This document shows positions 18,743-27,053 of a stretch of DNA of 64,000 nucleotides, one piece after another. Numbering within the stretch: the first letter of the stretch is position 1; every line of letters starts with the position of its first letter. Source of the stretch: Belliella alkalica (GTDB lineage: Bacteria > Bacteroidota > Bacteroidia > Cytophagales > Cyclobacteriaceae); contig NZ_JAKZGO010000002.1 of assembly GCF_022549785.1 (NCBI RefSeq), forward strand, positions 1 to 64,000, in the 5' to 3' direction. The notes under the pieces are model-generated. The model did no database searches. It had not been told where the DNA came from and saw only the letters and a list, made by a program, of their open reading frames with translations. Both the position numbers and the translations under genes were made by a program.

Positions 18743-20251
18743 ATGAAGATTAAAATTATTCTAATAGCCACATTTTTATTTATTGTATACGAGCATTATG
18801 CATTTGCACAGACGAAGGTGATTGCGCACAGGGGTGCATGGAAAGCTTCTGGGGTTGCCCAAAATAGTATATCGGGACTGAATGCTGCTTTACTTACCAA
18901 TGTAGATGCTGTAGAGCTTGATATCAGGATGACTGCAGATGATACATTGATATTAATGCATGACCCTAGTTTTGAAGGGTTAGAAGTAGCCTCAAGTACG
19001 TATAAGGATATCGTTCAAAACACACTGAAAAATCAAGAAAGGATACCAACTTTATATGAATATTTTGAGGCTTTCATTCAAAATAAAGCCACTTTTGACA
19101 CCAAACTTATTTGCGAAATTAAACCCTCTTCCACAGGGAAAAATAGGGATATCGCTGAAAAAACCTTGGATTTGGTAAATCAGATGGGTTTGATTGAAGT
19201 TGTAGTCTTCATCAGTTTCAATTATGAAATTCTTGAAGTATTAAGAGCCCTGAACAAAGACTTACCACTACAATATTTGAATGGAGACAAAACTCCCGAA
19301 GAACTCTTTCTAGCAGGTAATATTGGCATGAATTATCAATTTAAGGTTTATGAAAAAAATCCTAGCTGGATAGAAGAAGCAAAAAAATTTCAAATAGTGT
19401 TGAATACTTGGACAGTCAATCAGCCAAACTTGATGGATGTATTTATCAATCATTCTTTTGATTATATCACGACTGATGAACCTGAAGTTTTGATGTCAAA
19501 AATTGAAGTTGATAAAATAAAAAAACAAAGACAACTAGTATGGTTTGATGAGTTTGATGGGAATGGGTTGCCAGATTCCACTAAATGGAGTTTTGATACG
19601 CGAGGAAATGACTGGAATTGGGGAAATAATGAGCTGCAATGGTACACAGATTCTAACCTAAAAAATGCGGAAGTATCCAATGGTACTTTGAAAATCACTG
19701 CTATTAAAGAACCTACTGGAAATAAAAATTATAGTTCGGCTAGGCTTAGATCCCTAGGAAAGGGAGATTTCAAATATGGCTATTTCGAAATAAGGGCAAA
19801 AATGCCAAAAGGGAATGGGACTTGGCCAGCTATATGGATGCTTCCCAGCAATTCAGATAAAGGTTGGCCAGAAGGTGGTGAAATTGATATCATGGAACAT
19901 GTTGGATTTAAACCTGATACTGTTTTTGCCACTGTACATACCAAAGCTCATAACCACATCAAGAAGACGCAGGTGGGCAATGATTTTTTGTTGCCTAATG
20001 CGACATCAGAATTTAATGTTTATAGCTTGTTATGGGATGAAGAGTCTATAAAAGCCTACGTCAATGGAATTTGCTATTTTACTTATGAAAAGAATGGAGC
20101 AGAAACTGATGTATGGCCTTTTGATTCTGATTTTCATCTTTTGTTGAATCTAGCTATAGGAGGTGGATTGGGAGGGAAGAAAGGTGTCGATAATAGCTTA
20201 TTTCCTCATGTATTTGAAGTTGATTATGTTAGGGTTTATCAGTCAAGATAA
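18743..20251 (+). CDS. Secreted fusion: glycerophosphodiester phosphodiesterase (GDPD) + glycoside hydrolase family 16
   Basis: From ATG 18743 the product has 502 residues. A signal peptide (ending YAFAQ) leads into a complete GDPD domain (about 23-250) with IAHRGAW, VELDIRM and LMHDPSF supplying the catalytic His, Glu, Asp and His. The usual PENT is replaced by AQNS. The domain ends LNTWTVNQPN and DYITTDEPE. After a short K-rich linker a full GH16 domain follows (about 262-502, LVWFDEFDGNGLPDSTKW) with the active-site motif GEIDIMEH and the typical ending EVDYVRVYQ. GH16 enzymes cut beta-1,3/1,4-glucans or galactans; GDPD releases alcohol-phosphates from diesters. Joining them suggests a substrate that carries phosphodiester-linked groups such as phosphoglycerol. 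Each domain assignment is firm; the combined role is inferred. Confidence 0.9.
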   Translation: MKIKIILIATFLFIVYEHYAFAQTKVIAHRGAWKASGVAQNSISGLNAALLTNVDAVELDIRMTADDTLILMHDPSFEGLEVASSTYKDIVQNTLKNQERIPTLYEYFEAFIQNKATFDTKLICEIKPSSTGKNRDIAEKTLDLVNQMGLIEVVVFISFNYEILEVLRALNKDLPLQYLNGDKTPEELFLAGNIGMNYQFKVYEKNPSWIEEAKKFQIVLNTWTVNQPNLMDVFINHSFDYITTDEPEVLMSKIEVDKIKKQRQLVWFDEFDGNGLPDSTKWSFDTRGNDWNWGNNELQWYTDSNLKNAEVSNGTLKITAIKEPTGNKNYSSARLRSLGKGDFKYGYFEIRAKMPKGNGTWPAIWMLPSNSDKGWPEGGEIDIMEHVGFKPDTVFATVHTKAHNHIKKTQVGNDFLLPNATSEFNVYSLLWDEESIKAYVNGICYFTYEKNGAETDVWPFDSDFHLLLNLAIGGGLGGKKGVDNSLFPHVFEVDYVRVYQSR

Positions 20252-20332
20252 CAGATCGTTAAGCTTTTGAAAAATCAATTTCTATTTTGTCTTAAAAAAG
20301 CAGTTTTTTTTCTGTTTGTTTCAATAAAAATT

Positions 20333-20363
20333 AAACCTCCAAGGCTAAGCGCGTTGGAGGTTT
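20333..20363. terminator. Bidirectional terminator between convergent genes
   Basis: Arms AAACCTCCAA (20333-20342) and TTGGAGGTTT (20354-20363) with an 11-base loop, then a T7 run on the plus strand. It separates GDPD-GH16 from the minus-strand barrel protein. Confidence 0.85.
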
Positions 20364-20378
20364 TTTTATGTGATTGTT

Positions 20379-21002
20379 CTATAGGTTTTTGAAATTGAAT
20401 ACGCCCATTTTCAACCCTACCTGAAATGTGAGATTGTTGTTTGCCTGGGGAACGCCGGCTGCATTTTCGATGGTTGACCCCATGATCCGATATCCCAAAC
20501 CGGCGTGGAGTCTTGCAAACTTATGGAGGTTAACCTCAACTTGCGCGCGTGGCTCAAAAAATAGGTTCTTTCTTTCATCATAATCGAAGTTTCTGCCTTC
20601 TTCATCTATTTCGATTTCCATCATGCCTATTGCCAAGGGGAATGTGAAATGCACAAGCTTGTTGGAAAACAAGGTGTATTCTATAAATCCACCAGCTGTA
20701 TAGGAGTCAAGATGTGCTGCCTGCGGAAGTCCACTGTCCAGGGAAGCTGGCCTTACTTCATTTATTAATGAACCATAAAATCCCCCAAGTGTGATTTTGT
20801 CATTCAAGATAACCCCGCCTCTAAACTGGAAAAATCCTGCACCTTCCCCTGCCAACTGTGTGAATTGAAATCCCGGTTCGACCATGACTCCAATGTTTGA
20901 GAATTTTAGGTTACTTCCCAAAAGGGTTTCTTCTTTTTCCTGAGACCATACAGCTTGAAAACTTAGGAAGGAAATAGCGAGCAATGCAAATACTTTTTTC
21001 AT
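20379..21002 (-). CDS. Predicted outer-membrane beta-barrel protein
   Basis: The ATG at 21002 gives a 207-residue protein with a clear signal peptide (MKKVFALLAISFLSFQAVWS, cut before QEKEE). Alternating amphipathic strands with G-x-F and Y-x-F patterns follow, and it ends in GVFNFKNL. A longer upstream frame runs into the sigma-factor gene on the other strand and is not real. No catalytic motif is visible. It is divergent from the sigma-factor gene with 130 bases between the starts, so it may be a target of that sigma factor. Function unknown. Confidence 0.75.
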   Translation of the reverse strand: MKKVFALLAISFLSFQAVWSQEKEETLLGSNLKFSNIGVMVEPGFQFTQLAGEGAGFFQFRGGVILNDKITLGGFYGSLINEVRPASLDSGLPQAAHLDSYTAGGFIEYTLFSNKLVHFTFPLAIGMMEIEIDEEGRNFDYDERKNLFFEPRAQVEVNLHKFARLHAGLGYRIMGSTIENAAGVPQANNNLTFQVGLKMGVFNFKNL

Positions 21003-21132
21003 GATAAGATAAATTTGTTTAGTTTCAATGCAATTACGACAGCATTCGAAAAAACAGTTGCCTGAATAATGTTGATTTTTTTTTGTGGGGGTAGGCAACC
21101 AATTAGGAAGGTGGGTACGTGATACAGATAAG

Positions 21133-21711
21133 ATGAATCTACCTAATTCCAATGAGTTACAATCCGTGATTCGGCAGTGTCGAAACGGAGACAAAAAAGC
21201 ACAGCAAAAACTATTTTGCTTGGCATATCCCCTTGGTATGAGTGTTTGCAGAAGGTATTCTTCCGATTTGGAAGAATCCAAGTCGATTTTTAATGAAGGA
21301 ATGTTGAAAGTATTCCAACAGTTGGACAGGTATTCAGCCGACATGAGTTTTGGTGGCTGGGTACGCAAAATCATGGTCAATACTGCAATTGACAACTACC
21401 GAAGAAGCAAGAGATACCAAGAGAGATTTTCGGATATAGATGAAGAATATGTTTCCCTGACATGTGATGAAAGTGTCTTGGATAAAATCAGTGCCGAAGA
21501 ATTGCTTGGGTTGGTTCAGCAATTGCCACCATCCTACAGAATGGTTTTTACCTTATATGCCGTGGAGGAATATACCCACAGGGATATTTCAGACAAACTT
21601 GGGATATCGGAAGGTACCTCCAAATCAAATTATGCCAAAGCAAAAGCCAAGCTCCAAAAGGCTTTGGTTTCAATTCAACCTGGAATAGAAAAAAATTATG
21701 GAAAGGCGTGA
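21133..21711 (+). CDS. ECF-type RNA polymerase sigma factor
   Basis: From ATG 21133 the product has 192 residues with region 2 (QLDRYSADMSFGGWVRKIMVNTAIDNYRR, read at about 60-90) and region 4 (EEYTHRDISDKLGISEGTSK, near 155-175). No region 3 is present, as expected for extracytoplasmic-function sigma factors. An in-frame start at 21085 would add 16 residues with no conserved content. The next gene overlaps its 3' end by 14 bases and encodes a membrane protein with a short cytoplasmic N-terminus, the normal place for an anti-sigma factor. Its targets are unknown. Confidence 0.88.
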   Translation: MNLPNSNELQSVIRQCRNGDKKAQQKLFCLAYPLGMSVCRRYSSDLEESKSIFNEGMLKVFQQLDRYSADMSFGGWVRKIMVNTAIDNYRRSKRYQERFSDIDEEYVSLTCDESVLDKISAEELLGLVQQLPPSYRMVFTLYAVEEYTHRDISDKLGISEGTSKSNYAKAKAKLQKALVSIQPGIEKNYGKA

Positions 21712-23071
21712 TAAATTCGATAAAAAAATAAAGGAAAAACTAGAACAGGTTTATCCTTCCTATGATGAAGCAGCATGGCAGGAATTCGCCCCGTTGATGG
21801 CAATGCCAAAGCCAATGTTTTGGAAGCGTTGGTTTTTGCCTTACATATACAGCACAATGTTGTTTCTTTTGGCCTTGTTGTATTTCCACAAAACCAACAA
21901 CGGGGTTTCAACAGCTATCCAATCGGGAGGCCAAAATAATCTTGGCTATGCACAAGATACCCTTTATCGCAGCGATACAGTTTATTTGGTGGACACGATT
22001 TACATTGTAAAAAAGGTTTATGTAAATGAAATTCAATCAACAGAGTCAAACAATGGGATTGCAGGCAATAGAACTGTGGGAAGCAACAATGGGATGAATG
22101 GGATGTCATTTGAAAAATGGGAGGTAACAAACTTCGATGTGAGCAATTCTGAAGGTATGGGAAAAGAAGATTCCAGTGCTTTAACTATTGGGAAAGTGAA
22201 TGACTCTCTTTCTAAAAATAATGTGAATGAAACTATATCACAGAATTTAAAAAACCAGAGTTCATTTGTTTCAAAAAACAACGGGATTTCCAATGGAGGC
22301 GAAGCAAGCGGTTTTTCCAAGACCCAAACAAGCAAAATAGGGAGGACTTTGATGGCTCCAGATTTAGCCCCTGTGGACAAATCCATTTTTAGATTGGAGA
22401 AAGAATTGGTAATAGGTGATACAAGCAATCTAAATAATGTACCAATAAAAGATAAAAGCAAACCGTTTTTCAATTTGGAGACAACACTTTCGGTTCTAGT
22501 GCCCATAGATCGGGATATTGAATATTACCCATCCTTTTCCCAAGGCTTCGGTTTTGGTTTGGAATGGGATAATGGAATAGGAATCTATACGGGCTTTATC
22601 CGCAACGCAATGAAGGGAGAATTTGATGATGATGATATCAGAAAATTTAGCAGTGAGGTGATTTTCTCCCTGCCTGGATTTATGGGAGATATCAATGATA
22701 TCGATGAGATTTATCTTACAAACAAGCAATGGTTTTTCCCTTTGGAACTGAGGTGGAGAAGTCCATACTATAGTGGTTTTAGCTTTGAAAGTAGCTTTGG
22801 ATTGATGGGAAACTACCTTTCACGACAAAACTTCCAATATGAGTTTGAAGATAGTCTAAACCGAAACGATCAATTTTCGACTTTGGTAAACAGCGAGTTC
22901 AAAATAAGCCACATCAGAGCAGGAATTGGTACAAACTATTTGCTGTCTGGCAATTGGGGATTCTTTTTGAGAAGCCATTACTGGTTGCCGACTTCCAATA
23001 TTGGATTGCTTTCAACTCGGATCCATGGAATAGAAGTGGGGGCAGGGGTGAATTACTTCTTTGGTAAGTGA
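21698..23071 (+). CDS. Putative membrane anti-sigma factor with C-terminal barrel-like domain
   Basis: This 457-residue protein has four visible parts. There is a charged cytoplasmic N-terminus (1-44, with YPSYDEAAWQEF) and one transmembrane helix (about 46-64). A long Ser/Asn/Gly-rich linker follows (about 65-250). The C-terminal part (about 255-457) looks like an outer-membrane beta barrel and ends in GAGVNYFFGK. It overlaps the sigma-factor gene by 14 bases, so translation is likely coupled, and the N-terminus probably holds the sigma factor. An inner-membrane anchor joined to a barrel-like domain would span the envelope. No known domain was recognised with certainty, so anti-sigma activity rests on position and topology. 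Confidence 0.6.
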   Translation: MERRDKFDKKIKEKLEQVYPSYDEAAWQEFAPLMAMPKPMFWKRWFLPYIYSTMLFLLALLYFHKTNNGVSTAIQSGGQNNLGYAQDTLYRSDTVYLVDTIYIVKKVYVNEIQSTESNNGIAGNRTVGSNNGMNGMSFEKWEVTNFDVSNSEGMGKEDSSALTIGKVNDSLSKNNVNETISQNLKNQSSFVSKNNGISNGGEASGFSKTQTSKIGRTLMAPDLAPVDKSIFRLEKELVIGDTSNLNNVPIKDKSKPFFNLETTLSVLVPIDRDIEYYPSFSQGFGFGLEWDNGIGIYTGFIRNAMKGEFDDDDIRKFSSEVIFSLPGFMGDINDIDEIYLTNKQWFFPLELRWRSPYYSGFSFESSFGLMGNYLSRQNFQYEFEDSLNRNDQFSTLVNSEFKISHIRAGIGTNYLLSGNWGFFLRSHYWLPTSNIGLLSTRIHGIEVGAGVNYFFGK

Positions 23072-23141
23072 TTGAAAAACAAAAAGCTGATCAGTAAGAC
23101 TCGCATTCCTTACATTGATTTTTTTGGATTTTTTACTTTCG

Positions 23142-23189
23142 ATAACATTAAAATAGCGAGGTTATAAAATCTCGCTATTTTAATGTTAT
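23142..23189. repeat. Perfect 19-base inverted repeat
   Basis: Arms ATAACATTAAAATAGCGAG (23142-23160) and its exact reverse complement (23171-23189) enclose the loop GTTATAAAAT. No T-run follows, so it is not a standard intrinsic terminator on either strand, although it may still end the transcript of the upstream gene. Confidence 0.85.
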
Positions 23190-23205
23190 GACTATCCGCT
23201 TTCTT
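23188..23205 (+). repeat. Dispersed 18-mer, copy 1
   Basis: ATGACTATCCGCTTTCTT occurs here directly against the inverted repeat and again, identical, at 58661-58678, 35 kb away. The flanks differ. It may be a fragment of a mobile or repetitive element. Confidence 0.6.
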
Positions 23206-23472
23206 GCACGTAGCCAAACAATAGCGTGTCGGCTGAACGATTCGTGGTTCTGTTGACTGTGAACTATTGTCTGCTGAGGTGTATCCGCAATGACACTAGA
23301 AGTTGTATTTTCCGATAAAATCATGCTGATACTCATTACCAGTTATTAGTCGATTAGTTGCTAGTAGATCAATTTGATTGGATACAGATAAGAAATCTGA
23401 CTTTTTCTAATTCCATTTTCAACTATGTTGAGTCATTTGCCTGATTTTGAGGTAATAAAGTTAAATCTTCTA

Positions 23473-24102
23473 CTATCTTTTTAGCTTTAATTGTTCCTCT
23501 TTGTAATTATTGTAAAATATTGCAACCTCTTCTGGCCTTGTAATACTTTTTCCTTCGATAAGCTCAACTAATGGAGGGCAATCCGCAAAGTATTCTATTA
23601 AAAACTTCCTTTTTAAGCCAAAAACACCTTGGGTAGCACGCACCATTATCATTTCACCATTTTTTAAGAAAAATGGTATAGTCTGGATTTGTAAATCTTC
23701 ATCGACAAAATAATCTAGATAGATGCTTAAATGTCCTTCTGACTGTAATTCAAAAATTTTATGTTTTTTTCCACCCCGAATGCTATACACCTCTTTCAAA
23801 AGTGCGTTGTTTCGTTTTACTCGCCAACTTACAAATTGACGGTCACCCATAGAGAATCCCGAAATTTTATTTGGGCGATATTTTTTAGCTAGATTTTTAC
23901 CATTTGGTTTTATCCTTACCTTATCCAATAATTGATCTCTAAATCCATGTTTGATATTGGCCACATTACCAAAGATAGTTTCCCCATTTTTCAATGTAAC
24001 TGATCCTTGTACATAATTGTATTTTCTATCCTTAGTTTGAGCGCTCACTTGATTGAAGTAAAATGTTAAAGCCAAAACCAAATAAATTAGTTGTTTGTAC
24101 AT
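23473..24102 (-). CDS. Secreted protein of unknown function
   Basis: The ATG at 24102 gives 209 residues with a clean signal peptide (MYKQLIYLVLALTFYFNQVS, then AQTKDRK). The mature part begins with GSVTLKNGETIFGNVANI, a pattern seen in small beta-rich periplasmic proteins of Bacteroidota. I recognise no catalytic motif. An 8-residue longer form from 24126 would place charged residues before the signal peptide and is less likely. It stands alone between two long spacers, so the neighbours give no hint. Confidence 0.65.
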   Translation of the reverse strand: MYKQLIYLVLALTFYFNQVSAQTKDRKYNYVQGSVTLKNGETIFGNVANIKHGFRDQLLDKVRIKPNGKNLAKKYRPNKISGFSMGDRQFVSWRVKRNNALLKEVYSIRGGKKHKIFELQSEGHLSIYLDYFVDEDLQIQTIPFFLKNGEMIMVRATQGVFGLKRKFLIEYFADCPPLVELIEGKSITRPEEVAIFYNNYKEEQLKLKR

Positions 24103-24539
24103 TGTGTTATTTTTAAATTCCTTCAACCGCTACCAATCTCATTCAAATAAATATAAGCTCATTCTTTAAGATTTGATCACAAATTCTATGGCAACCAATC
24201 AAGAAATTTTATTTCTGCTTTAAAACAGGGCTCAGAACGAATACATGGCAATTGGTAATATTTAGGAATGTGTTGGCTTTACATCTATTTTGATTACAAC
24301 ATTCATTGAATGGGAAGGGTACGTTTTAAGCATTATTCTTTTAGCACATAATCTAAATTGTGTGAAGAAGCTTTGTGGTAGTGAAATTCAGTATTTTTCT
24401 GGGAAAAAATGGCAGGCTATAATCATTTATTTCTCTATGAACATTTTTGAATTTTATTTTTATTTCGATAAAAAATACCTAACTAGCTTTTGTGAATCAT
24501 AAAAGTAGTTAATTAACTATGCCTCGTATTTAATTAGTA
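24103..24539. other. Gene-free region upstream of the first LacI gene
   Basis: No gene is supported in these 437 bases; a 70-codon frame at 24290-24502 has no plausible start context or protein character. A 14-base palindrome lies near the right end and is listed separately. Confidence 0.5.
24506..24519. promoter_or_regulatory. Palindrome in front of the first LacI gene
   Basis: TAGTTAATTAACTA is a perfect 14-base palindrome 20 bases before the lacI-type start. It could be an autoregulatory site, but it does not resemble the CAAA-centred operators elsewhere in the window and is made of A/T-rich sequence that arises by chance more easily. Confidence 0.35.
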
Positions 24540-25568
24540 ATGAAGAAAGATCAAGTTACAATCACTGACTTAGCACGAGAATTGAATGTTTCTCCATCCA
24601 CTGTATCAAGGGCCTTGAACAATAGTCCATTTATAAGTGTAGAAAGGAAAAAGGTGATTTTGGAACTTGCAAAAAAAATGAACTATAGCCCAAATCAGCT
24701 AGCGCTTAGTCTTTTAAATAAAAGGACGAAGATTCTTGGGGTAGTTGTTCCTGAAATCACCAGCTACTATTTTTCGACAGCCATCAATGGCATTCAAGAT
24801 AAAGTAGGTAGTAGTGGCTACAAATTGATGATCAGCCAATCCAATGAATCTTTTGAGGAAGAAATCAGGCTAATGGAAGCAATGGCCCTAGTTAGGGTAG
24901 ATGGCTTTTTGATTTCTCCATCTTCGAATACACTGAATTATGACCATTTTGAAAAAATAAAAGACTCAGGTTTTCCATTAGTGATTTTTGATAGGGATTG
25001 TGTAGGGCTTGAAGCTGACAAAGTGGTTGTGGATGATTATTCAGGTGCTTTTCAAGCAGTAGAATATCTTATTCAAACAGGTTGTCACCGCATTGCTCAT
25101 ATAACAGGTTCCGCCAACCTTTCCACCACACAACATAGAAGAAAAGGATATTTGGATGCACTGCAAAAAAATAATTACCCGATTTTGGAGGATTTGATGG
25201 TAATTGGGGATGATTCTTCTTCAGAAAGTGGTGTGGCTTGCATGCAAAAACTTTTAGATCTTGAGCAAATTCCAGATGCGGTTTTTTGTTATAATGATGC
25301 CATTGCCATAGGTGCTATGTCCGTGATTAGGGAAAGAGGAATCGAAATCCCCGATCAAATTTCATTGGTTGGATTTGACGATGAACCATATAGTTCCTAC
25401 TTCAAACCTTCCCTTACATCAGTTTGGCAACCGATCTACGATCTTGGTCTTTTATCTGCAAAAATCCTTTTAGACAATCTTGAAATTGAAAAGGACAATC
25501 CGAATTACCGCTTTGAAGTTCTCAAACCAGAATTGGTTATCAGAGAATCTTCAAGGAAAATTGTTTGA
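24540..25568 (+). CDS. LacI family transcriptional regulator (probable inositol-operon regulator)
   Basis: This 342-residue protein has an N-terminal LacI helix-turn-helix (TITDLARELNVSPSTVSRAL, residues 7-26) and hinge helix region (NYSPNQLALSLLNKRT). The periplasmic-binding-protein-like effector domain follows (ILGVVVPEITSYYFS, FLISPSSN, HITGSANLSTTQHRR, VGFDDEPYSS). It is directly upstream of the inositol operon on the same strand, with its own promoter region and a 500-base spacer between. The palindrome ATGCAAACCTTTGCAT in the iol promoter has the dyad form expected for LacI-family operators, so this protein is the best candidate binder. The effector is probably an inositol-pathway intermediate; that is inferred. 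Confidence 0.88.
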   Translation: MKKDQVTITDLARELNVSPSTVSRALNNSPFISVERKKVILELAKKMNYSPNQLALSLLNKRTKILGVVVPEITSYYFSTAINGIQDKVGSSGYKLMISQSNESFEEEIRLMEAMALVRVDGFLISPSSNTLNYDHFEKIKDSGFPLVIFDRDCVGLEADKVVVDDYSGAFQAVEYLIQTGCHRIAHITGSANLSTTQHRRKGYLDALQKNNYPILEDLMVIGDDSSSESGVACMQKLLDLEQIPDAVFCYNDAIAIGAMSVIRERGIEIPDQISLVGFDDEPYSSYFKPSLTSVWQPIYDLGLLSAKILLDNLEIEKDNPNYRFEVLKPELVIRESSRKIV

Positions 25569-25619
25569 TAAAAAAAGTGAAGTTGTAGAACTGAGATGTG
25601 AGATTTGAGACAGTAAGTT

Positions 25620-25830
25620 GTAATAAGAGATGAAAACCACGAAGTGCTTGTCCCCTGAAAATAACTATCGGCACGGGAGGTTAAACTTTTAGTAACACAA
25701 GTTCGCAACCCGTGGATTAATGATGATCCAGAAAAGACAACCCCGAAAGGGGTTAAACCTTCAATAACCCCGTATGAAATGCGGGGAATAACGAGGATGA
25801 TTAAGAGCAACAACCCCGAAGCTGGTTGAA
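25620..25830. repeat. Cluster of REP-like palindromes
   Basis: Several short hairpins stand in a row: CACGGG/CCCGTG (25672-25714), AACCCC-GAAA-GGGGTT (25739-25754), an 8-base stem CCCCGTAT/ATGCGGGG with a GAA loop (25768-25786) and a degenerate CAACC/GGTTG (25811-25828). The C/G-rich character contrasts with the A/T-rich surroundings. The form is that of intergenic palindromic repeats that are dispersed in many Bacteroidota genomes; copy number elsewhere cannot be judged from one window. Confidence 0.55.
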
Positions 25831-25983
25831 CTCTACTATTTGTAAGAAAAAGTGTCAACTACTTTCAGGACGATACACTTTCAATTCTTTGCGAGAAACT
25901 CCACACCCATTAGCAAACCCTCCATCTTCCTTCCCAACTTTCCAATATTCATAATATAATACTTAATTTTTGTGAAATAAACT

Positions 25984-26017
25984 TTTGTTTATGCAAACCT
26001 TTGCATGATACTATTTG
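25984..26017 (+). promoter_or_regulatory. Promoter of the inositol operon
   Basis: TTTG at 25984-25987, a 21-base gap and TACTATTTG at 26009-26017 resemble the Bacteroidota promoter form TTTG-N19-21-TAnnTTTG, with one extra base in the downstream element. The LacI-type palindrome lies between the two elements, as expected for repression. The first gene starts 63 bases further on. Confidence 0.5.
25991..26006. promoter_or_regulatory. LacI-type operator, copy 1 (inositol operon)
   Basis: ATGCAAACCTTTGCAT has perfect 7-base arms around CC. An identical 16-mer lies at 36047-36062 before the second susC. The position between promoter elements and the adjacent LacI gene support an operator role. 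Confidence 0.75.
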
Positions 26018-26080
26018 GTTCTAGCCTTTCATTTTCGCGGATTTTCATGTTGTATTGTAATACAAATTCCACCCAAAATA

Positions 26081-27019
26081 ATGAAAGTCATTACTCAAGA
26101 TTTATTCAACGATTGCTATGGCAAATATGCTTTGGCTGCCATCAATGTTTTTACGATGGAGCAGGTTTTGGCGGTTTTTGAAGCAGCTGAAAAAGCGGAA
26201 TCTCCTGTGATCATTCAGACTACTCCCGTCGCTAGAGAATATGCTGGTGCGGAAATGATCCTTTCTATGATAGCTACAGCCTCTAGAATGTTTCCAAAGG
26301 TTGTTTTTTCACTACACCTAGATCATGGCAACGAACCGCACATTGAAGCAGCCCTTGATTCTGGAGCGTATTCTTCCGTAATGATCGATGCTTCCCACGA
26401 TATTTTTTCAATGAATGTTAGAAGAACTTCCGAAGTGGTTTCAAAAGCCCATGCAATAGGTATTCCTGTGGAAGCGGAGTTGGGTGTGCTCAGTGGGATA
26501 GAGGATGATATGGAGATAGAGGATTCTCTTGCCAAATATACCAAGCCTGAAGAAGTGTTGGATTTTGTGACCAAGACAAAATGTGACAGCTTGGCTATAG
26601 CAGTAGGTACCAGTCACGGAGCTTATAAATTTTCAGGAAACCAAGGGATTCGATTCGATATTTTAGAAAAAATACAATCACTTCTACCAAGATTCCCTTT
26701 GGTTCTGCATGGAGGTTCATCTGTCAATCAAAATGAAGTACAGAGGATCAACAAATTCGGTGGCAATATCAAAACTGGAAGCAGAGGAGTTTCTGACGAA
26801 GAAATAAAACAAGCAATCCAACTAGGGGTGTGCAAAGTGAACATTGCTACAGACCTCAGGGTACTTTGGACTGGTGTTCATAGGGAATTTTTCCACCAAA
26901 AGCCTGATTTATTCGATCCCATTATTCCCGGTAAAATTTACAGAAATGAATTGATTGAGACGGTTTTAAGAAAATTTGATCTGCTGGGTTCCACAGGAAA
27001 AGCAAAGAATTTCAATTGA
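26081..27019 (+). CDS. iolJ: Class II aldolase, probable 2-deoxy-5-keto-gluconate-6-phosphate aldolase
   Basis: From ATG 26081 the product has 312 residues of the class II fructose-bisphosphate aldolase family, with zinc-site and substrate motifs (FSLHLDHGN, EAELGVLSGIEDD, AVGTSHGAYKF, LVLHGGSS, KVNIATDLR). An upstream in-frame start at 26015 adds residues with no family match. It is the first gene of an operon that holds iolB, iolC and iolD, so its substrate is most likely 2-deoxy-5-keto-D-gluconate 6-phosphate, which is split to dihydroxyacetone phosphate and malonate semialdehyde. Family is firm; the iolJ role rests on context. Confidence 0.85.
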   Translation: MKVITQDLFNDCYGKYALAAINVFTMEQVLAVFEAAEKAESPVIIQTTPVAREYAGAEMILSMIATASRMFPKVVFSLHLDHGNEPHIEAALDSGAYSSVMIDASHDIFSMNVRRTSEVVSKAHAIGIPVEAELGVLSGIEDDMEIEDSLAKYTKPEEVLDFVTKTKCDSLAIAVGTSHGAYKFSGNQGIRFDILEKIQSLLPRFPLVLHGGSSVNQNEVQRINKFGGNIKTGSRGVSDEEIKQAIQLGVCKVNIATDLRVLWTGVHREFFHQKPDLFDPIIPGKIYRNELIETVLRKFDLLGSTGKAKNFN

Positions 27020-27053
27020 AACTTAAAATCCAGAAATATAAACAATATATCCA

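Larger units (their letters stand above)
23072..23472. other. Gene-free region with a long perfect hairpin and a dispersed 18-mer
   Basis: These 401 bases between convergent genes hold no supportable reading frame. They contain a 19-base perfect inverted repeat and an 18-base sequence that recurs near 58.66 kb. The base composition around 23.2-23.3 kb is more G/C-rich than the surrounding spacer, which fits an inserted remnant. Confidence 0.55.
25569..26080. other. Spacer with REP-like hairpins and the inositol-operon promoter
   Basis: No gene is supported in these 512 bases. The left half (25620-25830) carries a cluster of G/C-rich small palindromes. The right end carries the promoter and operator of the inositol operon. 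A minus-strand frame through the palindromes has no protein-like features. Confidence 0.6.

Noticed and set aside
21003-21395. N-terminal extension of the barrel protein gene
   Set aside because: The extension runs antisense through the sigma-factor gene, and a perfect signal peptide starts at 21002.
24290-24502. 70-codon frame before the first LacI gene
   Set aside because: The composition is that of translated A/T-rich spacer, with no export signal, motif or plausible start context.
25620-25830. CRISPR array
   Set aside because: The palindromes differ in sequence and spacing; there are no regular direct repeats with unique spacers and no cas genes in the window.
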